DNA of 64,000 nucleotides from Ascoidea asiatica (Eukaryota > Ascomycota > Saccharomycetes > Ascoideales > Ascoideaceae): NCBI GenBank assembly GCA_001600695.1, contig BCKQ01000001.1, positions 623,916-687,915 on the forward strand. Direction: 5' to 3'. Shown one piece after another: positions 38,701-48,760 of the stretch. The notes under the pieces were generated by a model, which worked only from the letters and a program-made list of their open reading frames with translations, was not told where the DNA came from and made no database searches. Numbering within the stretch: position 1 is the first letter of the stretch; each line of letters begins with the position of its first letter. Position numbers and translations under genes: made by a program.

Positions 38701-41638
38701 TAATTCCACTTTTTGGACCAAGAACTAATTTTTCAGAAGATAAATTCGTACTTGTATCACTCAATTGAAATAGTGAATCATTTTCTTTATCATTCATTTT
38801 CTCTTTTCTTGATAATTTTGACAAAACAGAAGAAACACCATCTTCATTTACATCCTCATTCATTGGATTACCAGGAGAATATCTTTCTGGCCTTCTCTTT
38901 TTTCTAGTTTGAGGTTTAGGGTTTTCAATAGAAGCAATAAAATTAAAATCTGTTCCTTCTTTTCCTTTTTCATCATCATCATCGTCATCAGAATCATCAG
39001 TGACATAATGTTTAGAGCTTGTTTTGACTTTAGTTTTAACATCTGATTCACTTTGACTTTTTCCTTTTCTTGTTGATTTTGTTTTTGATTTGCTTGTAAA
39101 TGAAGTTTTTAAATTTCCTTGTAATTTCAATTTTGATTCGGATTTTATGGCTTCATGTTTCAAACTTTTTGTAGATTCATTACCTAAGGTAACAATAGAA
39201 TCATCATCTGAATCCATATTTGAAACATTTTTTATATCAGAATCTGATTCTATTAAAATTATTGAATCATCCTTTTTTTTCGTAGATTGAGACTTAGAAA
39301 CATTTGATTTAGAGTTAGTTTTAGATTTTGATGGAGTTTTTGATTTAGAATTAGCAGAAATTGATTTTGTAATTTTTTTCTCAGATTTATTTTTGGATTC
39401 ATCAATTAATTCAAAATCATCATCTGAAGAATCAGAAGGATTTGAAGAATTTGAAGAATTAGAAAGCACATTATCATCGTCAAAAGTGGCTTTATGATCT
39501 AATTTTAAAGTCGTATTAGAATGTTTTGAAGTTCTTGATTCAGTATCTGAATTTGGTTTATACTCAGAAACGGAATCAGATTCAGATTCCGAAATATAAG
39601 TTACATTATTTTCTTTATTTTCTTTATTTTCTTTATTATTTTTAATATTTTTAATTTTATTGTCTTTATTTTTTAAAGATAATTTATTTTTGAAATTATC
39701 TTCTTTTTTGATTTCATTTTTAATTGCATTTTTATTATTACTCTCTTTATCTTTTTTTCTTTTTAAATCCGTAAAATTATTATTTGACATACTTGATGCA
39801 TTAAGACTTGTTGAATTTTTAAGTATGTTTGTAAAAGTTGCTTCTTTATTATTTGATAAAATATCATTTAAAAGATTAGTTAAACCCCATTGATTTTTAT
39901 TTACAGAATCATATAAATCGGAATTGTTATTGTTGTTGTTGTTGTTAGTGGTGGTTGTTGTAGTAGTGGTAGTTTGTTTAGTATCTAAAGAATTTAAGAA
40001 ATCTAAAGAATTTGAATTTAAAATTGAATTTGAATTACCATTTGATTTTGATTTATTTGAATTTGGATATAAATTATTATTTTTACTATTAATTTTATTA
40101 TTATTTTTATTATTATTATTAATTGGAATATAAGAAGATTTAATTTCTAATAAATTTTTATTTAAAATTTGACCTTCAAAAAATTCTTGATTATCTATAT
40201 CCATATCAATATCAATAAAATCATTATTATTATTTATAATTTTATTATTAATATTTGAATAATTATTATTTGTAGAATTATTATAATTATTATAATTATT
40301 ATTATTATTATTATTATTAAGAATATTATGATTATTTGAAGAATTTGAATTTAAATTAATATTATTTGAATAATTTGAATCAAATAATTTTTTATTTAAA
40401 GTTAAATTTACAGATTGAGATTTATTTAAATTATTAACTAAATCTTTTATAATTTTTTTATTATAAGTTGGTTTATCATTTTTATTATAAACCATATCAT
40501 TATTATAAAGAGTATAATCTTCATTAAAGCCAATTGGATAAATTTCTAAGAAATTATAATTTAAATTTGATTGAGAATCTAATGAGATATTTGTATGAAA
40601 AGATTTAGAATTATTAGTAGATTTTAAAGATTTTAAAGATTTTGAAGATTTTGAAGAATTATCAACTTGAATTGGATTAAAATTATTATCTAAGATTAAA
40701 ATACAATCAAATTTATTATAAATTTTAAAAAATTTGAAATTTTTTTTAATATTTGATATATATTTTTTATATCTATTTGTATAATTTGAAGGTAATAATT
40801 GATTAGAATCATTTGAGATTGAATTTGAATTTATTGGAAGATTTGCATGAGAATAATTTGAAATTAAAAAAAGATAATTGAAATAATAAAGAATTAATTT
40901 ATCTATTGGAAATTGAGATATTTCATTATTATTTGAATTTGAATTTGAATCTGAATTTGAGTCTGAGGTATTATTATCATCATCAGAATTATTGAAATTT
41001 TTATTTGAATTAAAATTTAAATAAAGTGATAAATGTGGAGAAACCATTGGTAAATATTTAATTAATGGATTTTTTAAAGGATCAATAATATTATTAAATT
41101 TATTTAAAAATCTTAAATTTAAAATATGATTTTTATTAAAATTTTTAAAAATTAAATTATTTTTAAAATTATTTAATTTAAAAATTTTTTGAAAATTAAA
41201 ATTAAAATTAAAATTAAAATATAAATGATTTTTTGAAAATTTTAATAAATTTTTATTATTAATTATTAAAGTATTATAAATAAAAATATTAAATTTAAAA
41301 ATAATTTTATGATTTATAATATCATTTACATTTTTTAAATTTAATAAATTATGTAAATTATAATTATTTTCATTATAAATTATTAAATTATTATTATCAT
41401 TAGTATAAAAAATTAAATAATTTGAATTTAAATTAAATTTTTTTGAAATTATTGGAAATAAATTTATATTATTATTTATAAAATTATTTAAATCAACAAG
41501 ATATAAGATATATATAAAATTTGGGAATAAATTATTTGAATTTATAAATTTAAAATTTAATTCAATACATGGAGATTCATTATCAGAATAATCTGAATTT
41601 GATTTTGATATTGAAATTGAAGAATCTTTAATTTTCAT
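35747..41638 (-). CDS. Giant acidic Ser/Asn-rich protein with AT-hook, possibly Net1/Tof2-like
   Basis: The 1963-residue protein is not clearly recognised. Residues 1-210 are Asn/Leu/Ile/Phe-rich and could fold. Within them, about residues 75-105 (YNLHNLLNLKNV, then KIIFKF) align without gaps to the N-terminal domain of yeast Net1 (CDLDPDFVVKDV, then VRVIL), but identity is low. Residues ~400-600 are Asn-rich. Many Ser/Asp/Glu patches and basic clusters follow (RRLRSSRISRRRG near 1130). An AT-hook, RKRGRPSKV, sits near 1175. Imperfect KESAEN-type repeats span ~1350-1400, and the C-terminal 600 residues are strongly acidic. This suggests a nuclear, chromatin- or nucleolus-associated scaffold. 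Net1 anchors Cdc14 in the nucleolus; that identity is only a hypothesis. Confidence 0.55.
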   Translation of the reverse strand: MKIKDSSISISKSNSDYSDNESPCIELNFKFINSNNLFPNFIYILYLVDLNNFINNNINLFPIISKKFNLNSNYLIFYTNDNNNLIIYNENNYNLHNLLNLKNVNDIINHKIIFKFNIFIYNTLIINNKNLLKFSKNHLYFNFNFNFNFQKIFKLNNFKNNLIFKNFNKNHILNLRFLNKFNNIIDPLKNPLIKYLPMVSPHLSLYLNFNSNKNFNNSDDDNNTSDSNSDSNSNSNNNEISQFPIDKLILYYFNYLFLISNYSHANLPINSNSISNDSNQLLPSNYTNRYKKYISNIKKNFKFFKIYNKFDCILILDNNFNPIQVDNSSKSSKSLKSLKSTNNSKSFHTNISLDSQSNLNYNFLEIYPIGFNEDYTLYNNDMVYNKNDKPTYNKKIIKDLVNNLNKSQSVNLTLNKKLFDSNYSNNINLNSNSSNNHNILNNNNNNNNYNNYNNSTNNNYSNINNKIINNNNDFIDIDMDIDNQEFFEGQILNKNLLEIKSSYIPINNNNKNNNKINSKNNNLYPNSNKSKSNGNSNSILNSNSLDFLNSLDTKQTTTTTTTTTNNNNNNNNSDLYDSVNKNQWGLTNLLNDILSNNKEATFTNILKNSTSLNASSMSNNNFTDLKRKKDKESNNKNAIKNEIKKEDNFKNKLSLKNKDNKIKNIKNNKENKENKENNVTYISESESDSVSEYKPNSDTESRTSKHSNTTLKLDHKATFDDDNVLSNSSNSSNPSDSSDDDFELIDESKNKSEKKITKSISANSKSKTPSKSKTNSKSNVSKSQSTKKKDDSIILIESDSDIKNVSNMDSDDDSIVTLGNESTKSLKHEAIKSESKLKLQGNLKTSFTSKSKTKSTRKGKSQSESDVKTKVKTSSKHYVTDDSDDDDDDEKGKEGTDFNFIASIENPKPQTRKKRRPERYSPGNPMNEDVNEDGVSSVLSKLSRKEKMNDKENDSLFQLSDTSTNLSSEKLVLGPKSGISHRLRKRKLTTMDEDSYFADSDTGTPQKLGKERKIEEIQSKPQKIEENNVISFNSDSDSDSDSNSFVEIKSSDIKKESGKKIKKTVEKAKFSKGINGLKKLTKKISTSKKTNTSKKHSEKDSDGEVTLVSTSIVKEDPIPKEGRRLRSSRISRRRGANLVDVIRSITRKSKERKKTLENRLKNNNNVKVSDTVSTSRKRGRPSKVIKPSGSLNLKRANQISISNDAAVIDFISSSDSETKYEKVENEGMIITSSTDEPRKISNKISTQKETGSNKMEDKMKSTQPTSDDEDMEPIKDSKFKENNTSVTGINKDELSGSVQNHNASPVKSQNKRFIPNLMTKFVQSIFGSRTSSRESASEPESTEPMVEKVDIDIEKTFDDSENSKESAENIEVSVESIKESTENSKETAESMKESSENSKEFAEFFNSSDSEANESPDIPEIDKEKEEIIRNTLKEYGIITDFAENELLELENLSSSKTIKTAESELVKKMMNSTEKDDGDLEIDVSEEVINIAVKEDVVNANNDNNASIATQFKDQLIDEKSDDFEISVEIHSRKPFNNSTEDSKSNLSEAELQHESNNTNTSSDTQEHSKQAKNVSDNRGDQDMIEIVVNEDNDYDMSQPVADISHKSEVEIENPEVNGIASNTRETKENLFGHKKNKNELKSDDYETILPKKSDDIKETKNDEHMENVEDVDNNGRDYLNDGIALIKEQELEDVFQDIEENGLQDFLLRSSENKEKANEEDSNEDSQQLAENSQEKVFEIDITEDKLELKEVAKKEGEITVSTEEVFIAKTSEGLEISDSASCTEYHTSEPGEANTQIIISGEEPDETMVSANSSMLSDKAPEQTSGSLSVPQSKEGADLSSDMLNLTKDEEAELLESAAETMLEQEVNNNLLAPLSTEPFFVKELNEDVEYLGDEEAKSEDNEDKLSAINSTMIEKHDESENEIGHTSIFSSSMVEMFTKSSGGEENVNSNENNDDFNPA

Positions 41639-41720
41639 TCTTAAAAAGAATTGAATATGAGAATGAAGTTATATGATTTTTTAAATATATATATAATTGA
41701 TAGCAAATAGGGTGAAATAG

Positions 41721-41728
<8 letters not shown>

Positions 41729-41756
<28 letters not shown>
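41729..41756. repeat. (TA)n dinucleotide microsatellite
   Basis: About fourteen uninterrupted TA units, 90 bp upstream of the giant acidic gene's start codon. Confidence 0.92.
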
Positions 41757-41759
<3 letters not shown>

Positions 41760-41858
41760 ATATGAATGTATTATGAATTGATATATTGATGTTATTCCAA
41801 TGAGTGAGTGACTGAATAATTGAGTGGTTATTTATTTATTTAATAATCTATCTAATAA

Positions 41859-41903
41859 TATTGTTTATATTGTTTATATTGTTTATATTGTTTATATTGT
41901 TTA
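41859..41903. repeat. ATTGTTTAT nonanucleotide tandem repeat
   Basis: Five near-perfect copies of a 9-bp unit in the upstream region of the giant acidic gene. Ends are approximate by a few bases. Confidence 0.8.
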
Positions 41904-42296
41904 TTGTTAGATTTAAAGTGATTAATTGTTCGTTTGTTTGATTGTTTATTTATTTGTTGGTAGAGATCCACTCAATTTCGCGACAGGGAAGGAAATTGAG
42001 AAATTGAGAAATTGAGAAATGGTCACGTGGCCAGTCAAAGTTAGGGGAGATCTGAGACAAACGAGGATTATGTAAGCCGTGAAACTATCCGTTGCGCGGA
42101 ATACCGGATCCGTAGTGTTATATTGTTTTAAGAAATATCGTGAATTGTTGCATTAAGGAAAAAGATCATAAATAATCGAAAGAAGTAATAGAAAGAAGTA
42201 AAGATGTATATAATGTATAAAGTGTATAATGAAAGAGGATTATTATAAATGAATTGAATAGAATTGAATAGAATTGAATAGAATAGAATAGAATAG

Positions 42297-42707
42297 TTAA
42301 TAGGAAACTAAGAAACGATAACAAATTTCATTTTCAAGTTCTTTTAAATCAGTAATTACTTTTTTATTAGAATAATTTTCATTAATTTGAGCAGTAAATT
42401 TCTTATAAATCTCAGTTTCTAATTTCTCAATATCATCACATTCATAATTTTCATAAGTTTGTTCATAAGTTCTTTTATTTTCAAATTTATTGTTTAATTT
42501 AGATTTAGATTTAGATTCAGATTGTATATGTGAATTGAATGGATATTGATAAGGATAAGCATAATTATTTTTTATATTAAATATATTTGAATAATCATCT
42601 TTATTATTATTATTATTTTCTTTATTAAAAGTTTGTAATAATTTATCTTTTGAATTTCTAAGAACTGAATTTTTAGATTTTAATGCTGTTAATATAATAT
42701 TATTCAT
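42297..42707 (-). CDS. Small hypothetical protein
   Basis: The 136-residue product is not recognised. It begins with a mildly basic N-terminus (MNNIILTALKSKNSVLRNSK), continues with an Asn-rich stretch and a Tyr/Pro-rich YAYPYQYPF, and has a charged central part. The C-terminal ~50 residues (ECDDIEKLETEIYKKF, then VITDLKELENEICYRFL) look like two amphipathic helices with a repeated LE-EI pattern. That ordered end argues for a real protein. It has its own 510-bp upstream region. Confidence 0.5.
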   Translation of the reverse strand: MNNIILTALKSKNSVLRNSKDKLLQTFNKENNNNNKDDYSNIFNIKNNYAYPYQYPFNSHIQSESKSKSKLNNKFENKRTYEQTYENYECDDIEKLETEIYKKFTAQINENYSNKKVITDLKELENEICYRFLVSY

Positions 42708-43217
42708 TGATTTTTATTTTAATTTAAATTGAGTAGATTATGTTGTGACTGTAATTGTGACTGTAATTGTGATTGTAACATGTTATCAATGGGAAATATC
42801 TAGATATTTATATACTAATGGAATAACTCCCTTATGATTATATTTAATTCACATTCATTACACTGCTATATCTCAAGTTGCAAGTCTGTTTTATGTCTTG
42901 AATGTCATATTTTTATTAATATCAATTGTAATCAGATGGCTTTAAAATAGTGTGATTTTAAAATTATTCCTTATCTCCAGAGTTAAAACTGCCTACAGAA
43001 TATTCTCACACTCAATCTAATACTGTATTTGTATTGTAGATTCTATCAATTCCGGGTCTATTACTCACTACTCACTACTCACTACTCACTGCTTTTACTA
43101 ATGCTATGCTAACAGTTTATTTATTAATCGAAATATAAATATATAAATATAAATATTAATAATACTAAAATATTAAAATATGATTTTAAATAAAAAAAAT
43201 AAACAAATTTTCATAAT
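42708..43217. promoter_or_regulatory. Upstream region of the small hypothetical gene
   Basis: 510 bp of A+T-rich sequence. TACTCAC tandem units lie at about 43062-43090, and GTGACTGTAATT units at about 42744-42778. No gene is seen. Confidence 0.5.
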
Positions 43218-43499
43218 CTATTTCAATGTTTCTTTCAATTTCATTAATTTCTCCTTTTCATGTTTTTGAAAATAATAATCTTCACCACCTTGTTCAATAT
43301 CTTTATCTCTTTTATTAATTTCATTAATTGATTTATTCAATTTATCATTTATTTCTTCTTTATCATTACCATTATTTTTACTAAATTTATCAAAAATTGA
43401 ATTAAATGAAAATGATAAATTTCTTTTTGTTGTTATTTTATTTAATACATTTCTTGAATTAATTAATTTTGATCCTTTAATTAAAATTCTTGAATTCAT
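43218..43499 (-). CDS. INH1: IF1-like mitochondrial ATP synthase inhibitor
   Basis: The 93-residue protein starts with a clear mitochondrial presequence (residues 1-~30, rich in Arg, Lys, Ser and Asn without acids, ending KRNLSF). The C-terminal third reads KRDKDIEQGGEDYYFQKHEK and then EKLMKLKETLK. This matches the inhibitory helix of IF1, which has the form KRE-ATEDFFVRQREKEQL in yeast Inh1. IF1 binds F1-ATPase in the matrix and blocks ATP hydrolysis when the membrane potential falls. The protein ends just where the coiled coil of other IF1 proteins would continue, so the dimerising part is very short or absent. Stf1, a paralogue, is an equally possible label. The gene is divergent from VPS9. 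Confidence 0.62.
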   Translation of the reverse strand: MNSRILIKGSKLINSRNVLNKITTKRNLSFSFNSIFDKFSKNNGNDKEEINDKLNKSINEINKRDKDIEQGGEDYYFQKHEKEKLMKLKETLK

Positions 43500-44307
43500 T
43501 TATCTCTCTAACTACTTCTACTTGTTTAATATAGTATTATTTTACATACAGTAAATACCTAATAACTTACTGTATATTAAAAAATAATAAATGGAATTCG
43601 ATGATAATTACCCATTTTTATATAATTTAATTGTTATTAGTTTATCCAGTTGATATCATATTCATTAATAAATTACATATTACATATTACATATTAAATA
43701 AACCATGATCCTATTCTTTTAAATTGTATTATATTCTTTCTTGTAAAATTCCAGCATTAGGTAATTATACTCTTTAAAAGAATATTCCTCATTATCACCA
43801 CTTCAAAATCGGATTCAATTCAAGATCTAGAACTGTCTGTCCTACAGCCACTGTCCCACAGCCACTGTCCTAGATCCCGAATTTAGCCCGGAATATCCGG
43901 ATAATCTCCCCCGGCGGTGGCGCTCGTTTCCGGAATATCACAAATAGCCCTTGAAGTAGGGCTCTTTACTACCTTTATATCTTTACTACCACAGAATGTG
44001 ACCCTATCATAAAGATAACTTGCCTGCCTGCACTGCTAAAGTTACCATTACCATTCCAACTGTCACTGCTTCTTCTCATAAAATAAATTAACGCTACAAA
44101 TAAATAAATAAATACTCTATTTGCAAATTAAATTATCATATTCCATATTCTATCAATCTATCAATCTATCAATCTATCAATCTATTACTTTTTTTATTTT
44201 CTTTTTCTTTTTCTTTTTCTATCAATTTTAATTAATATTGCAATCTCAATAATTGTCAATGAATATATAAACTTTATTCAATTGCTTTCAATCTATTAAA
44301 TTAAAAG
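43500..44307. promoter_or_regulatory. Divergent promoter, IF1-like gene and VPS9
   Basis: A G+C-rich island at about 43840-43960 contains CCGGAATATCCGG and a second TTTCCGGAATATC, close to CCCCCGGCGGTGGCGCTCG. A TATCAATC tandem repeat lies at 44151-44184, followed by T-rich and TTTTTC sequences before the VPS9 start. Confidence 0.6.
44151..44184. repeat. TATCAATC octanucleotide repeat
   Basis: About four copies in the VPS9 upstream region. Confidence 0.85.
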
Positions 44308-45173
44308 ATGAATAATGAAAGAAATAAAACTATTGAAAAAAACAATAAATCTAAATCTAATTCTAATTCTAATTCTAATTTTAATTCTAATTCTAATTCT
44401 AAATCTAATTTTCATTCATCTACCCCTATAACTTTATCCGGTGTCAATTATAATTCAAATGCTCCTGATTTAATAGATTTAAATGATGATGATGATGATG
44501 ATGACGACAATTATTCAGATTCAGATTCAAATTCTTATTCAAATTCAGAATCTGAATCTGAATCTGAATCTAATTTTGAATCCGCTTCAAATCATACAAA
44601 AACTTCAACTGATATAAATGATATAAATAATAAAATTGATAAAAATAAATTACCTAATAATTCAAATCAGTTAAATAATCATCATTCTTCAATAAATTTA
44701 AATCCAAATATATATATAAGATCTCATGAAAATGAAAATGAAAATGAAAATGAAAATATTATTTCTGATAATTCAAATTCAAATTCTAATATAAATTCAC
44801 CTTCTTCAAATAAAAAATTTATATTAAACGCTGATAATAAAAAATTCATAAATAATAAAATTAAAATTCAAAAAGAATCTGATTCTGAAAAAGAAATTAA
44901 TCAAATTTTAGATTCAAATGATGATAATTTTAATAAAATTAATAATATTCAAGTTTCTTCTTCATCTCATATTCGACTGTTATCAACTGGAATTTCAACT
45001 TTATCAATTAATCAAAATTCAAATTCAATTCTAGATCCAAATACTACTTCAACTTCTACTTCTACTTCTACATCTACATCTACATCTACTTCTATTTCTA
45101 CTTCTAATACTAATACTAATAATACTTCTACTATTTCTAATAATAACTCTAATAATAACTCTAATAATAACTC

Positions 45174-45216
<43 letters not shown>

Positions 45217-46698
45217 TCTTTTCTTAATCCAAATTCAATTCCAATAAAACATTCAAAATCAACTTCTGATATAACTTCAACAATAAGTAAATCAAAAGAA
45301 TCTGAAGAAATTAAAAAATTTGAAAATAAATCTATAAAAAAAATTTCAAAAAAAACTTCTCCAAATGATTTACCTTTTGATTTTCAAAGATTTTTATCTT
45401 ATTTAAAAAGTAAACAAGCTGACCCCATAGTTAGATATCTTAAATCTTTTTTATTTGCTTTTGGTAAAAGAAAATGGTCAATACAAGAACAAGTTAAATT
45501 AATTTCGGATTTTAAAAAATTCATTTTTCAAAAAATGTCAATATGTCAACCTTTTAATAAAATGAATGAAACTGAATATATAAATTGTCAAGAAGGTATG
45601 GAAAAATTAATTATGAATAGATTATATGATCAAGTTTTTTCTCCTGCAATTCAAGTTTCAAATCTTGATCAATCTCATTCTGAAGATATAATAAAAGATG
45701 TAATTTTAAATAAACAAATTTTAAAATTTAATTGGATTTCTCCAAAACATTTAGATATAAATTTAAAATATATTAAAAAAGGTTCTGAATTTATAAAATT
45801 AGCTCAAAATCAATTAAGTAAAATTAATGCTTATCGTTCTCCAAGAGATAAAATAATTTGTGTTTTAAATTCATGTAAAGTTATTTTTGGTTTATTAAAA
45901 CAAGTTAAACAAGAAACAAATGCTGATTCATTTATTCCATTATTAATTTATTCAATTTTAAATTTTTCTTCAACAAATAAAAATAAAGATTTAAAATTAA
46001 TATCTAATATAACTTATATTGAACGTTTTAGAAATTCAGAATGGTTATCTGGTGAAGTAAGTTATTATTTATCTTCTTTTTGGGTGGTTATTGGTTTTAT
46101 TCAAGAATTAAATAAAGATTCATTAACTATTGAACAAGAAGAATGGGATAATCAAATTAAAAAATATGAAATTGATTTAGCTAAAAAGAAAAAAGAAAAA
46201 GAAGAAGCTTCTAATGCTAAAAAAAATCTTGAAACTCCAAATATAATATCCCCAATACCATCACATTCTCAAAAAGATCCTGAAAAGGAAGCTTTTTCAA
46301 TAAATAGAGCACAAGATTTATCACCTTCAGAAGTACTTACAAATTCTGCTGGTTTTATTGCTAAATCTTTAACTTCTTTTTTTCAACAACCTTCAACCGG
46401 TGAAGAATACAATGAAAAACATATTACTACTCCAGAAAATAAAAGTCGAAATATTGGTAAAAGTAAAGAAGAAATAAATAAAAAAATTTCTGCTGAGGAA
46501 GAAGCTGCAAAAAGAAAATCGAAAGAAGAATATCTTGCAAATGAAATATATCTAAAAGAACAAGAAGAAAATATTGAATTACTTGTCACAATGTTCCCAT
46601 CTTTAGATAAAGATGTGATAAGAGATGTTGCTATGATGAATAAAGGTAGAATGCCTATATGTGTCGATTTATGCTTGGAATTATGTGAAGGTAAATGA
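44308..46698 (+). CDS. VPS9: Vps9 guanine-nucleotide exchange factor for Rab5-type GTPases
   Basis: The 796-residue protein has a long disordered N-terminus (1-350) of Ser, Asn, Asp and Thr runs, including (SE)n, (EN)n, (TS)n and poly-Asn. A helical bundle starts at QRFLSYLKSKQADPIVRYLK (~360). The VPS9 core (~440-620) contains YRSPRDKIICVLNSCKVIF and ADSFIPLLIYSILNF with the catalytic-region Asp of the family. A C-terminal CUE ubiquitin-binding domain (~755-792) has the MFPSLDKDVI motif. This order matches S. cerevisiae Vps9 (451 residues), which activates Vps21 in endosomal transport. The excess length is all in the low-complexity N-terminus. Confidence 0.93.
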
Positions 46699-47158
46699 AA
46701 TTATAGTTTACTTGAATTTTTTTTTTTTTTTTTTGAAATTAGTTTTTTGGGATTTATTCCCATTAATATAATGTATATTGATTAGTAATTGAGCTTTTTT
46801 ATCAATTTATTATAAACTTTCTGTAATGTGTCTGACTATTTTTTAAAGAAATTGCAATTTTATGGAACGCAACTCTTCTTTTGTATATTTTTTTGTTTCT
46901 TTTATGGTTCACTAACTTTTAAAATATCCAACTTTTAACATATTCTTATTTGAATATTTTTTTTGAGAATTTCAGACTTGTTTTCCTATTTTATTACTTG
47001 TGGAAGAAAATTTTTCTAAATGTTGTTTATTATGCTACTCAGGTTAGCTAAAATACCAATAAGTGTATTATTATATAAGTTATCAAAAAAATAAAATCTA
47101 TACTGGTTTAAAAAATTCCAAATAATATCATATGCAAAAATTCTTACAAAAACTGATA
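46699..47158. other. Convergent intergenic region, VPS9 and NGL2
   Basis: 460 bp with a poly-T tract at about 46719-46734 just after the VPS9 stop. No gene is seen. Confidence 0.5.
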
Positions 47159-48760
47159 TCAGTTAGTTATACCTAAAGCTATTTCTGCCATTAAAGATAA
47201 ATGATCACTTGGATACTGACCAGCCCTTGGTTGACCACTTGGTTCTTCACCCATCTCTTTAGCCTCTGGTAATCGCAATAATTTCAAAAGTTTAACGTCA
47301 TTATCCTTTTCAAAATCCTCAATTCTGTCAACTTCTTTGCATTTAGTTTTTGGATCCCAATCTTTTATGTATAAGATATAATCAACTAAGCCTCTCCAGG
47401 CATGAGCCCAATTACTGAAAATTGGCTCATTTCTATCATTATCAAGTCCTGAATTTTCAGGATGAACAAATTTATAACCCACAGAATAAAGACTGATAGC
47501 CCTCACAGGTAAGGAATTATGAAGATCACTCATTTGATCAATCATTTTATTTTGCTCCTCAGTACCTTCAAAAGAATCAGGTTCAGGATGTTCTGGTTGA
47601 TTTTCACCAACAAGTTCAACATTTTCAGTTCTATCTTCTTTTTCAGTAGTACCTCTTTTTAAGGAATATTGAAAAGAAGAAGAGCATCCTATGACATTTC
47701 TCATTCTTGAATTTTTAGGAAAATCTATAGGTTTTTTCACCATTGAAAGATAGGGCGTATCAAAGGGTTGAGAATTGAAATCGCCGGTTAAAAACTTGAA
47801 CCATTTAGATTCTTCATTTTTTGCTTCATCAGTTGTAACAATGGAATTATCTTTTTTGTTTTTTTTAACAGCCAAAACAGAAACCCTATGAGAAAATTCT
47901 TTCAATTTCGATAAATAGATATAAGTCTGCCTTGTTCTATCAAATGTTCCAAATGGATGCCAAAACAAATGAGTAGTACCAATTAATATTCCATTTTTTT
48001 TAATTTCTCCTTTAAATTTCTCTAGTATTTTATTAGAAAATTTCAAAGCAATAAATAAACCAACATTAGTAGTATTAGTTCTTTTTTTGACAGGTGAAGT
48101 TTCCACATCATCATAATCCAAATAAGATAAATCAACTTTTTCGAATAATTCTGACTTATATATTATTACAACTCCATGATTTTTATCTCCATAACGATAA
48201 AATTCTGATAAATATCCCAAATCTTTGAAAGTTGATTTCCAATAACTCTCAAATTGTATAAAATCTACTTCCTGAAGACACGCTATATCTGGATCATAAT
48301 ATTTGAATTCCGAAAGTAAAACCACTGATCTTTTTGGCCATTTGAGTGCATTTCCACTTGTTGGAAATAATTTTCTTCTAATTAAACATTGAGCAAGCAT
48401 ATTGTAAGACATGATTTTTATTGGAAAAAAGTTTGATTCTAATGTTTTTGAAACCAACTTGTTTTCCTCTTGAGGATGAACAGGTAAAAATGGTCTTCTG
48501 ATAAATCTTAAATCAAAGGGAACATTTTCTTCTTTTTCCTTCAACTGCTCTTTCTTTTTCAATTCTCTCAATCTTCTTTTTTCTAATATCTCTTCCTGAG
48601 TTAAAAGCTTCTTCTTTTGCTTCACTTTTTTCTTTTTTTGGTTTTTTTCAACAGGCTTGAGCACCTTTGCCTTTTCAGTAATATTTATATTACTGAGCTT
48701 CTCGGTCAATTCATTGATGCTTGCCTTTTCCATTTTAAGAATTAGAAGTTTACTATTCAA
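47159..48760 (-). CDS. NGL2: Ngl2-type endonuclease/exonuclease/phosphatase-family RNase
   Basis: The 533-residue protein aligns along its length with yeast Ngl2 (515 residues). A Lys-rich N-terminus is followed by LRFIRRPFLPVHP, KIMSYNMLAQCLIRRKLFP, ACLQEVDFIQFESYWK (catalytic Glu), GTTHLFWHPFGT, LTGDFNSQPFDTPYLS and SDHLSLMAEI (catalytic Asp-His). All metal-binding and catalytic residues of the fold are present. Ngl2 trims the 3' end of 5.8S rRNA (family knowledge). The first Met is used here; a second at residue 10 (MEKASINEL) is an equally plausible start. The gene is divergent from the asparagine-synthetase-like gene across 342 bp. Confidence 0.93.
   Translation of the reverse strand: MNSKLLILKMEKASINELTEKLSNINITEKAKVLKPVEKNQKKKKVKQKKKLLTQEEILEKRRLRELKKKEQLKEKEENVPFDLRFIRRPFLPVHPQEENKLVSKTLESNFFPIKIMSYNMLAQCLIRRKLFPTSGNALKWPKRSVVLLSEFKYYDPDIACLQEVDFIQFESYWKSTFKDLGYLSEFYRYGDKNHGVVIIYKSELFEKVDLSYLDYDDVETSPVKKRTNTTNVGLFIALKFSNKILEKFKGEIKKNGILIGTTHLFWHPFGTFDRTRQTYIYLSKLKEFSHRVSVLAVKKNKKDNSIVTTDEAKNEESKWFKFLTGDFNSQPFDTPYLSMVKKPIDFPKNSRMRNVIGCSSSFQYSLKRGTTEKEDRTENVELVGENQPEHPEPDSFEGTEEQNKMIDQMSDLHNSLPVRAISLYSVGYKFVHPENSGLDNDRNEPIFSNWAHAWRGLVDYILYIKDWDPKTKCKEVDRIEDFEKDNDVKLLKLLRLPEAKEMGEEPSGQPRAGQYPSDHLSLMAEIALGITN

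Larger units (their letters stand above)
41639..42296. promoter_or_regulatory. Upstream region of the giant acidic gene
   Basis: It holds a (TA)n run at 41729-41756, ATTGTTTAT tandem units at about 41859-41903, and GAGAAATT units at about 41995-42020. CACGTG lies at 42024-42029 and a G+C-rich patch (GTTGCGCGGAATACCGGATCCG) at 42090-42112. GAATA repeats near 42248-42298 run into the 3' end of the next gene. Confidence 0.6.
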
